Assembly: GCA_021775255.1 (NCBI GenBank)
Contig: JAJFIA010000004.1
Coordinates: forward strand, 124,001-188,000
DNA: 64,000 nt
Source: Roseovarius sp.
GTDB lineage: Bacteria > Pseudomonadota > Alphaproteobacteria > Rhodobacterales > Rhodobacteraceae
Direction: 5' to 3'
The translations under genes and the position numbers were made by a program. Each line of letters opens with the position of its first letter. Within the stretch, counting starts at the first letter, position 1. Positions 26,886-35,506 of the stretch are shown here, one piece after another. The notes beneath the pieces were generated by a model. It was not told where the DNA came from and ran no database searches. It worked only from the letters and a program-made list of their open reading frames with translations.

Positions 26886-27923
26886 ATGGCCACAGCGACC
26901 TTAACAATTGACCTCAATGCGATCATCGCCAACTGGCGTGCGCTCGACGCCGTCAGCGCCGGGGGCACAGGTGCCGTGGTCAAGGCCGATGCCTACGGGC
27001 TCGGGGCGTCCCGTGTGGCCCGCGCTCTGGCGCTTGTGGGCGTGCGGCATTTCTTTGTCGCCAGTGCCGATGAAGGCGCTGACCTGCGCCACGCCCTCGG
27101 CCCGGGGCTTGAGATCAATGTCTTTTCCGGCCACATGGCCGGAGATACCGACATGATAAATGATATGGCGCTGACCCCGATGATCAACTCGCTTGATCAG
27201 ATGGTCCGCCATATGGAATCCCTGCCGGGGCACGCCTTTGGCATCCAGCTTGACAGCGGCATGAACCGCCTTGGCATGGAGCCCGCCGAATGGGCCGCCC
27301 TGCGCGAGATTGCCCTGGCACAAAACCCCACATTGATCATGAGCCACCTCGCCTGCGCCGATGAGCCCGATCATGCGATGAATGCCCAGCAGCTCAACAG
27401 CTTTGTCGAGATGACGCAAGGCATCACCGCGCCACGTTCATTAGCCAATACCGGCGGCGTCCTGCTTGGCCCGGCCTATCACTTTGACATTACCCGCCCC
27501 GGCATCGGCCTTTATGGCGGCTTGCCCTTTACGGATGCCCAGCCTGTGGTCACCCTCACCCTGCCGGTGATCCAGTGCCGCGATCTTGAAGCCGGTGAAA
27601 CCGTGGGCTATGGCAACATATTCACCGCCACCCGCCCCAGCCGCATCGCCACGCTCAGCGCAGGTTATGCCGACGGGCTGATCCGCGCCATGGGGCCAAA
27701 TCTTCAGGCCTACGCGGGCGATACCCCCTGCCCCCTCGCCGGGCGCATCTCAATGGATATGATCGGCGTTGACATCACCGATCTGGGCGAAGATCCCAAA
27801 TCCATGGAAATCCTTGGGGCCCATCAGGGGATCGAGGTGCTGGCCGATGCCGCTGGTACAATCGGCTATGAAATTCTCACCTCTCTGGGCGCGCGCTATA
27901 CCCGGCGCTACACCGGCGGATGA
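26886..27923 (+). CDS. alr: Alanine racemase
   Basis: A 345-aa PLP enzyme that supplies D-alanine for peptidoglycan. The PLP lysine motif [11 protein letters not shown] is at about residues 33-43, and the opposite-face catalytic Tyr is in [11 protein letters not shown] (about 256). DSGMNRLGM is also diagnostic. It is slightly shorter than the Geobacillus enzyme but complete. Its stop overlaps the start of the mlaE-like gene (ATGA), so it leads an envelope operon. Confidence 0.94.
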   Translation: MATATLTIDLNAIIANWRALDAVSAGGTGAVVKADAYGLGASRVARALALVGVRHFFVASADEGADLRHALGPGLEINVFSGHMAGDTDMINDMALTPMINSLDQMVRHMESLPGHAFGIQLDSGMNRLGMEPAEWAALREIALAQNPTLIMSHLACADEPDHAMNAQQLNSFVEMTQGITAPRSLANTGGVLLGPAYHFDITRPGIGLYGGLPFTDAQPVVTLTLPVIQCRDLEAGETVGYGNIFTATRPSRIATLSAGYADGLIRAMGPNLQAYAGDTPCPLAGRISMDMIGVDITDLGEDPKSMEILGAHQGIEVLADAAGTIGYEILTSLGARYTRRYTGG

Positions 27924-28705
27924 ATGTGATCCCCGCCTTCCTTGCCGCCATCGGGCGCACGGTGCTGGCCCTGCTCGCGGCCACCGGGAGGCTGGCGCAA
28001 TATGCCAGCCAGACCCTCAACCACATGGTCCGGCCGCCATTCTACCTCAGGGAGGTGGCGCAAAGCCTGCTCAATATCGGCTATTTCAGCCTGCCGGTCG
28101 TTGGCCTGACTGCGTTTTTCACCGGCGGCGCCCTGGCCTTGCAAATCTATTCCGGCGGTGCCCGTTTCAACGCCGAGGCGGTAGTGCCGCAGATCGTTGC
28201 CATCGGCATGATCCGCGAGCTTGGCCCGGTCCTTGTCGGCCTGATGATCGCCGCCCGCGTTACCAGCTCGATCGCCGCCGAGATTGCCACCATGAAAGTG
28301 ACCGAACAGATCGACGCGCTTGTCACCCTCTCGACCCATCCGATGAAATACCTCACCGCGCCGCGTGTTCTTGCGGGCCTGGTGATGGTGCCTTTACTGG
28401 TGGGCCTTGGCGACATCATCGGCATTTTCGGCGGCTATACCATCGGCATCAACAGCCTTGGCTTCAACTCGGCCACCTACCTGCACAACACCGTGAATTT
28501 CATCGAGGCGCGCGATATCGTCTCCAGCCTTGTCAAGGGTGCGGCGTTCGGTTTTATCGCCACGCTTCTGGGCTGTTATTACGGCATGAACACCGGGCGC
28601 GGGGCTGCGGGCGTGGGCCGCGCCACCAAAGGCGCGGTTGAAACAGCCGCCATCCTGATCCTCGCCGCCAATTTCCTTCTCACCAGCCTGTTTTTCTCGA
28701 TATGA
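27920..28705 (+). CDS. MlaE-family ABC transporter permease
   Basis: A 261-aa inner-membrane permease of the MlaE/TTG2/TGD1 family, which moves phospholipids or other lipids between membranes. Five to six hydrophobic segments are seen; family features are [23 protein letters not shown] (coupling region) and [16 protein letters not shown]. It overlaps alr by 4 bp upstream and the ATPase gene by 4 bp downstream. The usual third gene, an MCE-domain MlaD, does not follow here and must be encoded elsewhere if the complex is classical. Confidence 0.9.
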   Translation: MNVIPAFLAAIGRTVLALLAATGRLAQYASQTLNHMVRPPFYLREVAQSLLNIGYFSLPVVGLTAFFTGGALALQIYSGGARFNAEAVVPQIVAIGMIRELGPVLVGLMIAARVTSSIAAEIATMKVTEQIDALVTLSTHPMKYLTAPRVLAGLVMVPLLVGLGDIIGIFGGYTIGINSLGFNSATYLHNTVNFIEARDIVSSLVKGAAFGFIATLLGCYYGMNTGRGAAGVGRATKGAVETAAILILAANFLLTSLFFSI

Positions 28706-29448
28706 TAGAGCTCATGGATGTCCATAAAGCCTTCGGGTCCAAAAGGGTGCTTCAGGGCGTCAACCTGACGATTGAAAGCGGTACCTCGCTGGTCATCATC
28801 GGCGGATCCGGCACCGGCAAATCCGTGGCGCTGAAATGCATCCTCGGGCTGATCAAACCCGACAGCGGCACCATCACCCTTGACGGTCAGGACGTCAGCA
28901 AAGGCGACCGCGACGCCTTCCTTGCCCGCTTTGGCATGCTGTTTCAGGGCGGTGCATTGTTTGACAGCCTGCCGGTCTGGCAAAACGTCGCCTTCCGGCT
29001 TCTGCGCGGGTCTTTGAAGCGCCCCAAAGACGAAGCCCGCGACATTGCCATTGAAAAACTGCGCCGCGTCGGCCTCAAGCCCGACACCGCCGATCTTTAC
29101 CCGTCCGAGCTCTCAGGCGGCATGCAAAAGCGCGTGGGCCTGGCCCGCGCCATCGCCGCCGAGCCCGAGATCATCTTCTTTGACGAGCCCACCACCGGGC
29201 TTGACCCGATCATGGCCGGTGTCATCAACGAACTGATCCGTGAGATCGTCACCGAGATGGGTGCCACCGCCATGACCATCACCCACGACATGACCTCAGT
29301 GCGTGCCATCGCCGACAATGTGGCAATGCTGCATGACGGCGTGATCAAATGGACCGGCCCCGTCGCCGATATGGACAACTCAGGCGATCCCTATCTGGAT
29401 CAGTTCATTCACGGCCGCGCCGAGGGGCCGATCGAGGCGGTGCGGTGA
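28702..29448 (+). CDS. MlaF-family ABC transporter ATPase
   Basis: A 248-aa nucleotide-binding protein. Walker A IGGSGTGKSVALK (about 33-45), Q-loop GMLFQGGALFDSLPVWQN, signature LSGGMQKRV (about 137) and Walker B IIFFDEPTTGLDPI. The GGALFDSL Q-loop is typical of MlaF/Ttg2A, supporting lipid transport with the upstream MlaE protein (4-bp overlap). A hairpin repeat pair (29452-29516) separates it from the PqiA-like gene, so that gene may be in the same transcript. Confidence 0.93.
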   Translation: MIELMDVHKAFGSKRVLQGVNLTIESGTSLVIIGGSGTGKSVALKCILGLIKPDSGTITLDGQDVSKGDRDAFLARFGMLFQGGALFDSLPVWQNVAFRLLRGSLKRPKDEARDIAIEKLRRVGLKPDTADLYPSELSGGMQKRVGLARAIAAEPEIIFFDEPTTGLDPIMAGVINELIREIVTEMGATAMTITHDMTSVRAIADNVAMLHDGVIKWTGPVADMDNSGDPYLDQFIHGRAEGPIEAVR

Positions 29449-29451
29449 ATT

Positions 29452-29516
29452 GTAGGGTGGGTGAAACCCACCCACCGCCACTAATGAACCGGGAGGGTGG
29501 GTTGCACCCACCTTAC
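29452..29516. repeat. Pair of GTAGGGTGGG hairpins between mlaF and pqiA-like gene
   Basis: First hairpin 29452-29476 (AGGGTGGGTGAAACCCACCC), second 29491-29516 (AGGGTGGGTTGCACCCACC). Both are self-complementary and directly repeated 40 bp apart, right after the mlaF stop and before the ribosome site of the next gene. Same family as 8175, 9051 and 58130. Confidence 0.78.
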
Positions 29517-29525
29517 AGGATGAAA

Positions 29526-29978
29526 ATGCTCAAATACGCCAACCTCACCCTTTTGATCCTCTTCCCCGTTGCCTGGTTTGCACCGATCATGCGCGCCGGG
29601 CTTGGCCTGCCGCTCTTTGGCCTATCAGAGATCAGCATCATCTCGGGCCTGCAATCACTGTGGGAGAGCGACATCTTCCTTGCCCTCCTTGTAACCTTCT
29701 TCGCGCTCTTCGCGCCCTATATGAAAACCATCGGCCTGGCGCTCATTCATTTCAGGCTGCTCCGGCGCAAGGCCCTGCCTGCGCTGCATATTCTGGGCAA
29801 GCTCGCCATGGCCGACATCTTTCTCATCGCACTTTATATCACCGTCACCAAAGGCATTGGTTTCGGCAAGGTCGAGATTGCCTGGGGCTTGTATTTCTTC
29901 ACCGGCTGTATCCTTGCCTCGCTGGTGATCGGCTTTCTTACCGAAAAACACAGACAAGGAACCGGGCAGAGCGTTTGA
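29526..29978 (+). CDS. PqiA-like inner-membrane protein
   Basis: A 150-aa membrane protein with about four hydrophobic segments and the paraquat-inducible-protein-A pattern (LGLPLFGLSEISIISGLQSL in the first loop; LGKLAMADIFLIALYITV later). PqiA proteins accompany MCE proteins (PqiB) in lipid traffic across the periplasm, which agrees with the mlaEF pair just upstream. It lacks the zinc ribbon of long PqiA and is half its length, a single-domain form. I chose ATG 29526, which has AGGA six bases upstream; an ATG at 29520 lacks spacing. Confidence 0.8.
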   Translation: MLKYANLTLLILFPVAWFAPIMRAGLGLPLFGLSEISIISGLQSLWESDIFLALLVTFFALFAPYMKTIGLALIHFRLLRRKALPALHILGKLAMADIFLIALYITVTKGIGFGKVEIAWGLYFFTGCILASLVIGFLTEKHRQGTGQSV

Positions 29979-30009
29979 CGCCCGCCCCCGCATCAGGCAT
30001 CACCACATC

Positions 30010-31368
30010 ATGGCAAAATCCTTCACCTGCACCACCTGCGGCACCGCCCACAGCAAATGGTCCGGCCGTTGCGACGGCTGCGGCGATTGGAACACAATTG
30101 TCGAAGAGGCCCCCCTCAGCTCCGGCCCCGGCAAGAAATCCATCGGGGCCAAACGTGGCAACACCCTTACCCTCACCGACCTCAACACCGTTGAGACCCC
30201 GCCGGCGCGGGTGCATTCAGGCATTGCTGAGCTTGACCGCACCCTGGGTGGCGGCCTTGTGGCCTCCAGCGCCATTCTGGTTGGCGGCGATCCCGGCATC
30301 GGCAAATCCACATTATTATTGCAGGCGGCGGCCAAATTCGCCCAATCGGGCCTCAATACCATCTATATTTCCGGCGAAGAGGCCAGCGCCCAGATCCGTA
30401 TGCGCGCCCAGCGCCTTGGCCTTGCCGACGCGCCGGTAAAGCTTGCCTCCGCCACCAGCCTGCGCGACATCCTCACCACGATGAAATCCGAAAAGCCCGA
30501 TCTGGTGATCATCGATTCGATTCAGACGATCTGGGCCGATACGGTTGAAAGCGCTCCGGGTTCTGTGGCTCAGGTCCGCACCTGCGCCCATGAGCTCACC
30601 CGCTTTGCCAAAACCCATGCCACTTCCGTGATCCTCGTGGGCCATGTCACCAAGGACGGCCAGATCGCCGGCCCGCGCGTGGTCGAGCACATGGTCGATA
30701 CGGTGCTTTATTTCGAGGGTGAGCGCGGCCATCAGTTTCGCATCCTGCGGGCGGTGAAAAACCGCTTTGGCCCGGCGGATGAGATCGGCGTGTTCGAGAT
30801 GACCGGAAGCGGCCTTGCCGAGGTCACCAACCCGTCCGAGCTGTTCTTGTCGGATCGCGGCAAATCCAGCCCCGGCTCGGTTGTCTTTGCCGGCATCGAG
30901 GGCACCCGGCCCTTGCTGGTGGAATTGCAGGCGCTGGTTTCTCCTACACCACACGCGCAACCGCGCCGCGCGGTTGTCGGCTGGGACAGCGCCCGCCTTG
31001 CTATGGTGCTGGCGGTGCTTGAGGCGCGCTGCGGCATCCCGTTTTCCGGGCTTGATGTCTATCTCAATGTCGCCGGTGGCCTGAAAATATCCGAACCCGC
31101 CGCCGATCTTGCCGTGGCTGCAGCCCTGCTAAGCGCCCGCGAAGATACAAAAATACCACAAGATACGGTCGTTTTTGGTGAAATCAGCCTCTCAGGCGCG
31201 ATCAGACCGGCCTCTCAGACCGAAAACAGGTTGAAAGAGGCGCAAAAACTTGGTTTTACATCAGCAATTATACCGTCGGGTGGTAAATCCGGTGGGAATA
31301 GTGGCATGATGCTCACGCAAATGGGCGATCTGACCACATTTACAGGTGACATATTCGGCGCGGGTTAA
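30010..31368 (+). CDS. radA: DNA repair ATPase RadA
   Basis: A 452-aa protein. Order: N-terminal zinc finger CTTCGTAHSKWSGRCDGCG (about 7-25), RecA-like ATPase with Walker A GGDPGIGKST (about 93-102), the KNRFG motif (about 249), and a C-terminal Lon-like domain (PRRAVVGWDSARLAMVLAVL then GLKISEPAADLA). RadA promotes branch migration during recombination. Full length. It begins 31 bp after the PqiA-like gene and is followed by cvpA after 28 bp, so an operon is likely. Confidence 0.96.
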   Translation: MAKSFTCTTCGTAHSKWSGRCDGCGDWNTIVEEAPLSSGPGKKSIGAKRGNTLTLTDLNTVETPPARVHSGIAELDRTLGGGLVASSAILVGGDPGIGKSTLLLQAAAKFAQSGLNTIYISGEEASAQIRMRAQRLGLADAPVKLASATSLRDILTTMKSEKPDLVIIDSIQTIWADTVESAPGSVAQVRTCAHELTRFAKTHATSVILVGHVTKDGQIAGPRVVEHMVDTVLYFEGERGHQFRILRAVKNRFGPADEIGVFEMTGSGLAEVTNPSELFLSDRGKSSPGSVVFAGIEGTRPLLVELQALVSPTPHAQPRRAVVGWDSARLAMVLAVLEARCGIPFSGLDVYLNVAGGLKISEPAADLAVAAALLSAREDTKIPQDTVVFGEISLSGAIRPASQTENRLKEAQKLGFTSAIIPSGGKSGGNSGMMLTQMGDLTTFTGDIFGAG

Positions 31369-31396
31369 GCGCCAGAAAAGCAGAGGAAAAGGCAAT

Positions 31397-32020
31397 ATGG
31401 AAGGCTTTACCATTATTGACGGCGTTGTCGCGCTGATCATCATCTTGTCGGCGCTTCTGGCTTATTCACGCGGTTTCGTGCGCGAATCACTGGCAATTGC
31501 CGGCTGGGTTGCCGCCGGTGTCATTGCTTTCATGTTCGCGCCGCAGCTTGAACCGATGATCCGCGAAGTGCCTGTTGTCGGGGATTTCATCGCCGACAGT
31601 TGCGAGCTGTCGATGATCGGGGCCTTCGCGGCAGTGTTTGCCGTGGCTTTGATCGTGGCGTCCCTGATTACCCCGCTGTTTTCCTCATTGGTCCAGCGTT
31701 CGGTTCTGGGCGGGTTCGATCAGGGGCTTGGCTTTATCTTCGGCGTGGCGCGCGGCATCCTGCTGGTGGCCATTGCCTATTTCGTCTATGAAACCGCCCT
31801 CACATCGCAAAGCGTTCAGATGATTGATGACAGCCGCTCGGCGCGGGTGTTCTCGCAACTGACACAGCGGGTGGAAAACGGCAACCCCGAGCGCGCCCTG
31901 AGCTGGATCACCGAGCAGTATGAAACCCTGATCGGCCAATGCAGCACGCCCGATGCGCCCCGGCCTGTGATCGAGCAACCCGATATCGTGATTGAACAGC
32001 CAGAGGCCGCCAGCGATTAA
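31397..32020 (+). CDS. cvpA: CvpA-family membrane protein
   Basis: A 207-aa inner-membrane protein with four hydrophobic segments (DGVVALIIILSALLAYSRG at the start) and a proline-rich acidic C-terminal tail. CvpA proteins are often found before purF, as here except for one Hint gene in between; E. coli CvpA is required for colicin V production, but the basic function is unclear. The start is the ATG after AGAGGAAAAGGCAAT. A stem-loop follows the stop within 5 bp. Confidence 0.88.
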   Translation: MEGFTIIDGVVALIIILSALLAYSRGFVRESLAIAGWVAAGVIAFMFAPQLEPMIREVPVVGDFIADSCELSMIGAFAAVFAVALIVASLITPLFSSLVQRSVLGGFDQGLGFIFGVARGILLVAIAYFVYETALTSQSVQMIDDSRSARVFSQLTQRVENGNPERALSWITEQYETLIGQCSTPDAPRPVIEQPDIVIEQPEAASD

Positions 32021-32024
32021 TGCA

Positions 32025-32080
32025 ATTAAAGCGTTTTGCCTCATTGTTGTGATTCACACGTGATCTCGAAACGCTTTAAT
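32025..32080. terminator. GCGTTTCG-family palindrome after cvpA
   Basis: ATTAAAGCGTTTTG (32025-32038) and CGAAACGCTTTAAT (32067-32080) pair at 13 of 14 positions with a 28-nt loop. The TTTAAT end gives a short T-rich tail. It sits 4 bp after the cvpA stop codon and is a likely terminator. Confidence 0.65.
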
Positions 32081-32278
32081 CTGCAATGCATGGAAGAACT
32101 GGACGGGCTTCCTGCAACCCTGATCATTTATGTGCAAACTATAAACACAGTGTTGCCCTACGTTCGTCTTTAAAATTTGATCATAATTTTGTATATTAAC
32201 CGAAACACAGATACTTTGCCGTAATCTGCGCAAACGTGGCTTTGTGATACCGACAGGATCAAAACAGGGTATAAGAAT

Positions 32279-33289
32279 ATGGTTTTACGAACATTTGTCG
32301 CGTTCGATAATGATAATTTGATTGATCAGACAACAGGTAATGGGATTATCAACAATTCCGATACGCCGAATGGCACTACATTTGTCTATACGGCCGGAAG
32401 CGGCACGAATGTGACCTTGGATGATACCTCAGGTGGCAGTGATGTGTTCAACGATGATCAATCCGGCGGCCACCAGATAACCGATGGCGGCGGCCTTGTT
32501 GCCAATGGCCAGAACGTTGAATCCGAATCACATATATTTGTGCGTGCATTGGATGCGAACGGCAATCCGACCGGCCCGACCATCGACATCACCGTATTTT
32601 CGCAAGGCGGTGTAACTCAGGATGTCTGGGGGTTCGCAACAGATATACCGCTGCAGGATGGGGTAACCTACATCAAGGTAAGCGGCAGTAATTTTGGTAA
32701 TTCCAACTATGCCGATTTCATCACCTGCTTTGGCCCCGACACGCTGATCGAAACCGCAGATGGGCCCAGAAATGTGACCGAAATCAACCCCGGTGATCTG
32801 GTCTGGACCCTCAATAACGGGCTGCAACCGGTGCAATGGGTTGGCCATACATCCGTGCCCGGCACCGGTGCCTTTGCCCCGGTGGTGTTTGCCCCCGGCA
32901 GCATCGGCAATGATGCTGAACTGGTTGTTTCGCAACAGCACCGCATCCTGCTTGAAAACGACGCGGCCGAGCTTCTGTTCGGTGAAAAACAGGTTCTGGT
33001 CGCGGCCAAACATCTCTGTGGTATGAAGGGCGTGGCGCTGCGCCCGCAAGCCAGCATTGATTATACTCACCTGATGTTTGACCAGCACCAGATCATCCGC
33101 TCAAACGGCAGCCTGACCGAAAGCTTTTTCCTCACGGAAAACTCGGCCAATGCCATTGAAATCGAGCAAAAGAATGAGCTTGAGGCGCTGTTTCCAACCC
33201 TCAAGGATGGGATTGACAATTTTGGCTCCACCGAAGCGCTGGTGCTAAAAGCCAAAGAAGCCTCTGCCCTGCGCGCCTATATGGGCTGA
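32279..33289 (+). CDS. Hint-domain (Hint_2) protein
   Basis: A 336-aa protein. Residues 1-148 form an acidic Gly/Asn/Asp-rich beta-type region with no known family. The Hint_2 domain begins FITCFGPDTLIETADG (Cys150) and continues NPGDLVWTLNNG, VVSQQHRILL and HLMFDQHQIIRSNG, ending near TESFF. It differs in its N-terminal region from the Hint protein at 25582, while the Hint parts are alike. It is inserted between cvpA and purF, which are neighbours in many genomes. No signal peptide; export by type I secretion is only a suggestion. The function is not known. Confidence 0.85.
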   Translation: MVLRTFVAFDNDNLIDQTTGNGIINNSDTPNGTTFVYTAGSGTNVTLDDTSGGSDVFNDDQSGGHQITDGGGLVANGQNVESESHIFVRALDANGNPTGPTIDITVFSQGGVTQDVWGFATDIPLQDGVTYIKVSGSNFGNSNYADFITCFGPDTLIETADGPRNVTEINPGDLVWTLNNGLQPVQWVGHTSVPGTGAFAPVVFAPGSIGNDAELVVSQQHRILLENDAAELLFGEKQVLVAAKHLCGMKGVALRPQASIDYTHLMFDQHQIIRSNGSLTESFFLTENSANAIEIEQKNELEALFPTLKDGIDNFGSTEALVLKAKEASALRAYMG

Positions 33290-33492
33290 CAGGCCGCACA
33301 TCCCGGTGCCCGTGCCCGGGCTTCAGCCATAACGCCCCCCCACGCCCGGCCATCCGCGCCGGGGTTTCTGGCCAGACGTCAGGCACATCAATCACGATTT
33401 CCCGAACAGTGAGTGACACCGGGGCTTCAACCCCTTATGACAGGGTCATATCATATCCACGGATTCGGAGCTTCCCCGCCTTGTCCAATCAG

Positions 33493-34947
33493 ATGCCCCC
33501 CGCCCATCCTTTTGACGATGACAAACTGCGCGAAGAATGTGGCATATTTGGCGTCATCGGCGTCTCGGATGCGGCCAATTTCGTGGCCCTTGGCCTGCAC
33601 GCCCTGCAACATCGCGGGCAAGAGGCCGGCGGCATCGTCAGCCACCACCCCGAAAGCGGCTTCAATTCCGTCCGCCGCTTTGGCTATGTGCGCGATAATT
33701 TCACCCGGCAGTCCTTGATGGAAACCCTGCCGGGGCCTTTGTCCATCGGCCATGTGCGCTATTCCACCGCTGGCTCCAAAGGCGCTGCAATCCGCGATGT
33801 ACAGCCGTTTTTCGGCGAATTTTCCATGGGCGGGGCCGCCATCGCCCATAATGGCAATATCACCAATGCCGATGCCCTGCGCCGCGAGCTGATCGAGCGC
33901 GGCAGCATTTTCCAATCCGGCTCGGACACCGAATGCATCATCCACCTGATGGCGCGCTCGCTGCAGCGCAACATTTCCGAGCGCATGGAAGATGCCCTGC
34001 GCCGGGTTGAGGGCGCCTTCAGCATCGTCGCCATGACCCGCACCAAGCTGATTGGCGTGCGCGATCCGTTGGGCGTGCGCCCTCTGGTGCTGGGCAAGGT
34101 GGCCGAGGGCTGGGTGCTGAGTTCCGAAACCTGCGCCCTTGATATCATCGGCGCGGAATATGTCCGCGAGATCAAACCCGGCGAGATGGTGATCATCACC
34201 GAAGCGGAAGGTGTTGAAAGCCATTTTCCCTTCCGCCCCGCCAGCCCGCGTTTCTGCATCTTCGAGCATGTCTATTTCTCGCGCCCCGACAGCATCATCG
34301 GCGACCGCTCGGTCTATGAAACCCGCCGTCAGATTGGCGTTGAACTGGCCAAGGAAAGCCCGGTTGAGGCCGATCTGGTCTGCCCGGTGCCCGATTCCGG
34401 CACCCCGGCGGCGATCGGCTTTTCCCAGCAAAGCGGCATCCCCTACGCCATGGGCATCATCCGCAACCAATATATGGGCCGGACGTTCATTGAACCGACC
34501 GAGCAGATCCGCAACATGGGGGTGCGCCTCAAGCTCAACGTCAACCGCGCCCTGATCAGGGGCAAGCGGGTGATTCTGGTGGATGACAGCGTCGTGCGCG
34601 GCACCACTTCGCGCAAGATCAAGGAAATGATCCTCGATGCCGGCGCCGCCGAGGTGCATTTTCGCATCGCCTCACCGCCCACCGCCTGGCCCTGCTTTTA
34701 CGGTGTCGATACCCCGGAACGCGAAAATCTGCTGGCGGCCACCATGTCCGAGGATGAGATGCGCGATCACCTGAACGTCAACAGCCTCAAATTCATCTCG
34801 CTTGATGGGCTCTACCGCGCCGTGGGCGAGGCCAAAGGCCGCAACCCGGCCTGCCCGCAATATTGCGACGCCTGCTTTTCCGGCCAATACCCGGTCGAGC
34901 CGTCGGATATGATCAACAAGGGCTTCGAGCTGAAAGCCGCGGAATAA
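33493..34947 (+). CDS. purF: Amidophosphoribosyltransferase
   Basis: A 484-aa enzyme for the first step of purine synthesis (PRPP + glutamine to phosphoribosylamine). The glutaminase nucleophile Cys is in REECGIFGV (about residue 16), so a short propeptide would be removed by autoprocessing as in Bacillus-type PurF. HVRYSTAGSKG follows. The PRPP loop is RVILVDDSVVRGTTS (about 360). Near the C-terminus CPQYCDACFSG lies where Bacillus-type PurF binds an Fe-S cluster. The ATG at 33493 gives a normal N-terminus; the frame is open 28 codons upstream without homology. Confidence 0.94.
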   Translation: MPPAHPFDDDKLREECGIFGVIGVSDAANFVALGLHALQHRGQEAGGIVSHHPESGFNSVRRFGYVRDNFTRQSLMETLPGPLSIGHVRYSTAGSKGAAIRDVQPFFGEFSMGGAAIAHNGNITNADALRRELIERGSIFQSGSDTECIIHLMARSLQRNISERMEDALRRVEGAFSIVAMTRTKLIGVRDPLGVRPLVLGKVAEGWVLSSETCALDIIGAEYVREIKPGEMVIITEAEGVESHFPFRPASPRFCIFEHVYFSRPDSIIGDRSVYETRRQIGVELAKESPVEADLVCPVPDSGTPAAIGFSQQSGIPYAMGIIRNQYMGRTFIEPTEQIRNMGVRLKLNVNRALIRGKRVILVDDSVVRGTTSRKIKEMILDAGAAEVHFRIASPPTAWPCFYGVDTPERENLLAATMSEDEMRDHLNVNSLKFISLDGLYRAVGEAKGRNPACPQYCDACFSGQYPVEPSDMINKGFELKAAE

Positions 34948-35144
34948 ATTCCACGTCCCGGCCCCCAAGCTGTGATCTCTCCTCAATCAAGGAATAACCA
35001 TGTTTCTGCACTGCGGCATAAACCTGCCGAAGCCTTGAAACGTGCCCTTTTCATTCTTCAAAACAGTTGATATGGCCCGATCTCTGCCCGCCACCGGTAT
35101 CGAAAATTCCGGGGTATGGGCGGCATAAAACAGGCCAGTCAAAA

Positions 35145-35408
35145 ATGTCACAAACCACAGAAACACCAAGGGAAACCCTTGCCATCGCAACGCTTGAACA
35201 CGCCTTGCCACGGGCCCGGCTGACCCTGATCGGGACACTCATAAAACCCGGCAGTTCCAAGGCATTGCTGCGGATCAACAATGCGCGCATCCGCAGCGTG
35301 GTCATCGGCGATAAAATCGCCGGGGGCCGGGTGATTGCCATTGATGAGGGCATATTAGTGCTTGAAAAATATGGCGTCGAGACGCGCCTCACCCTCCCCG
35401 CAAGTTAA
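35145..35408 (+). CDS. Small GspC/PilP homology-region-like protein
   Basis: An 87-aa cytoplasmic-looking protein. The core pattern LTLIGTLIKPGSSKALLRIN, then VVIGDKIAGGRVIAIDEG and ILVLEKYGVETRLTLP, matches the homology region of GspC/PilP-type secretion and pilus proteins (a small beta-barrel that docks to a secretin). It lacks the membrane anchor and signal peptide that GspC proteins carry. Its partner is therefore unclear, and the resemblance may be only of fold. It lies between purF and the multicopper oxidase region; the SDR gene that often follows in relatives is at 38018. Confidence 0.6.
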   Translation: MSQTTETPRETLAIATLEHALPRARLTLIGTLIKPGSSKALLRINNARIRSVVIGDKIAGGRVIAIDEGILVLEKYGVETRLTLPAS

Positions 35409-35506
35409 CTTGAAACGCTGCCCCCTCAGGAAACGGCGCTTGCATCTGTTTATAACCTTACCATGAGGGATTGAAGCACCAAGTCTTGGGGTAATATCGA
35501 AACGCT

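Noticed and set aside
33451..34659. A 402-codon frame on the strand opposite purF
   Set aside because: Caused by GC-rich codon bias; it lies wholly antisense to a clear purF and has no recognisable domain.
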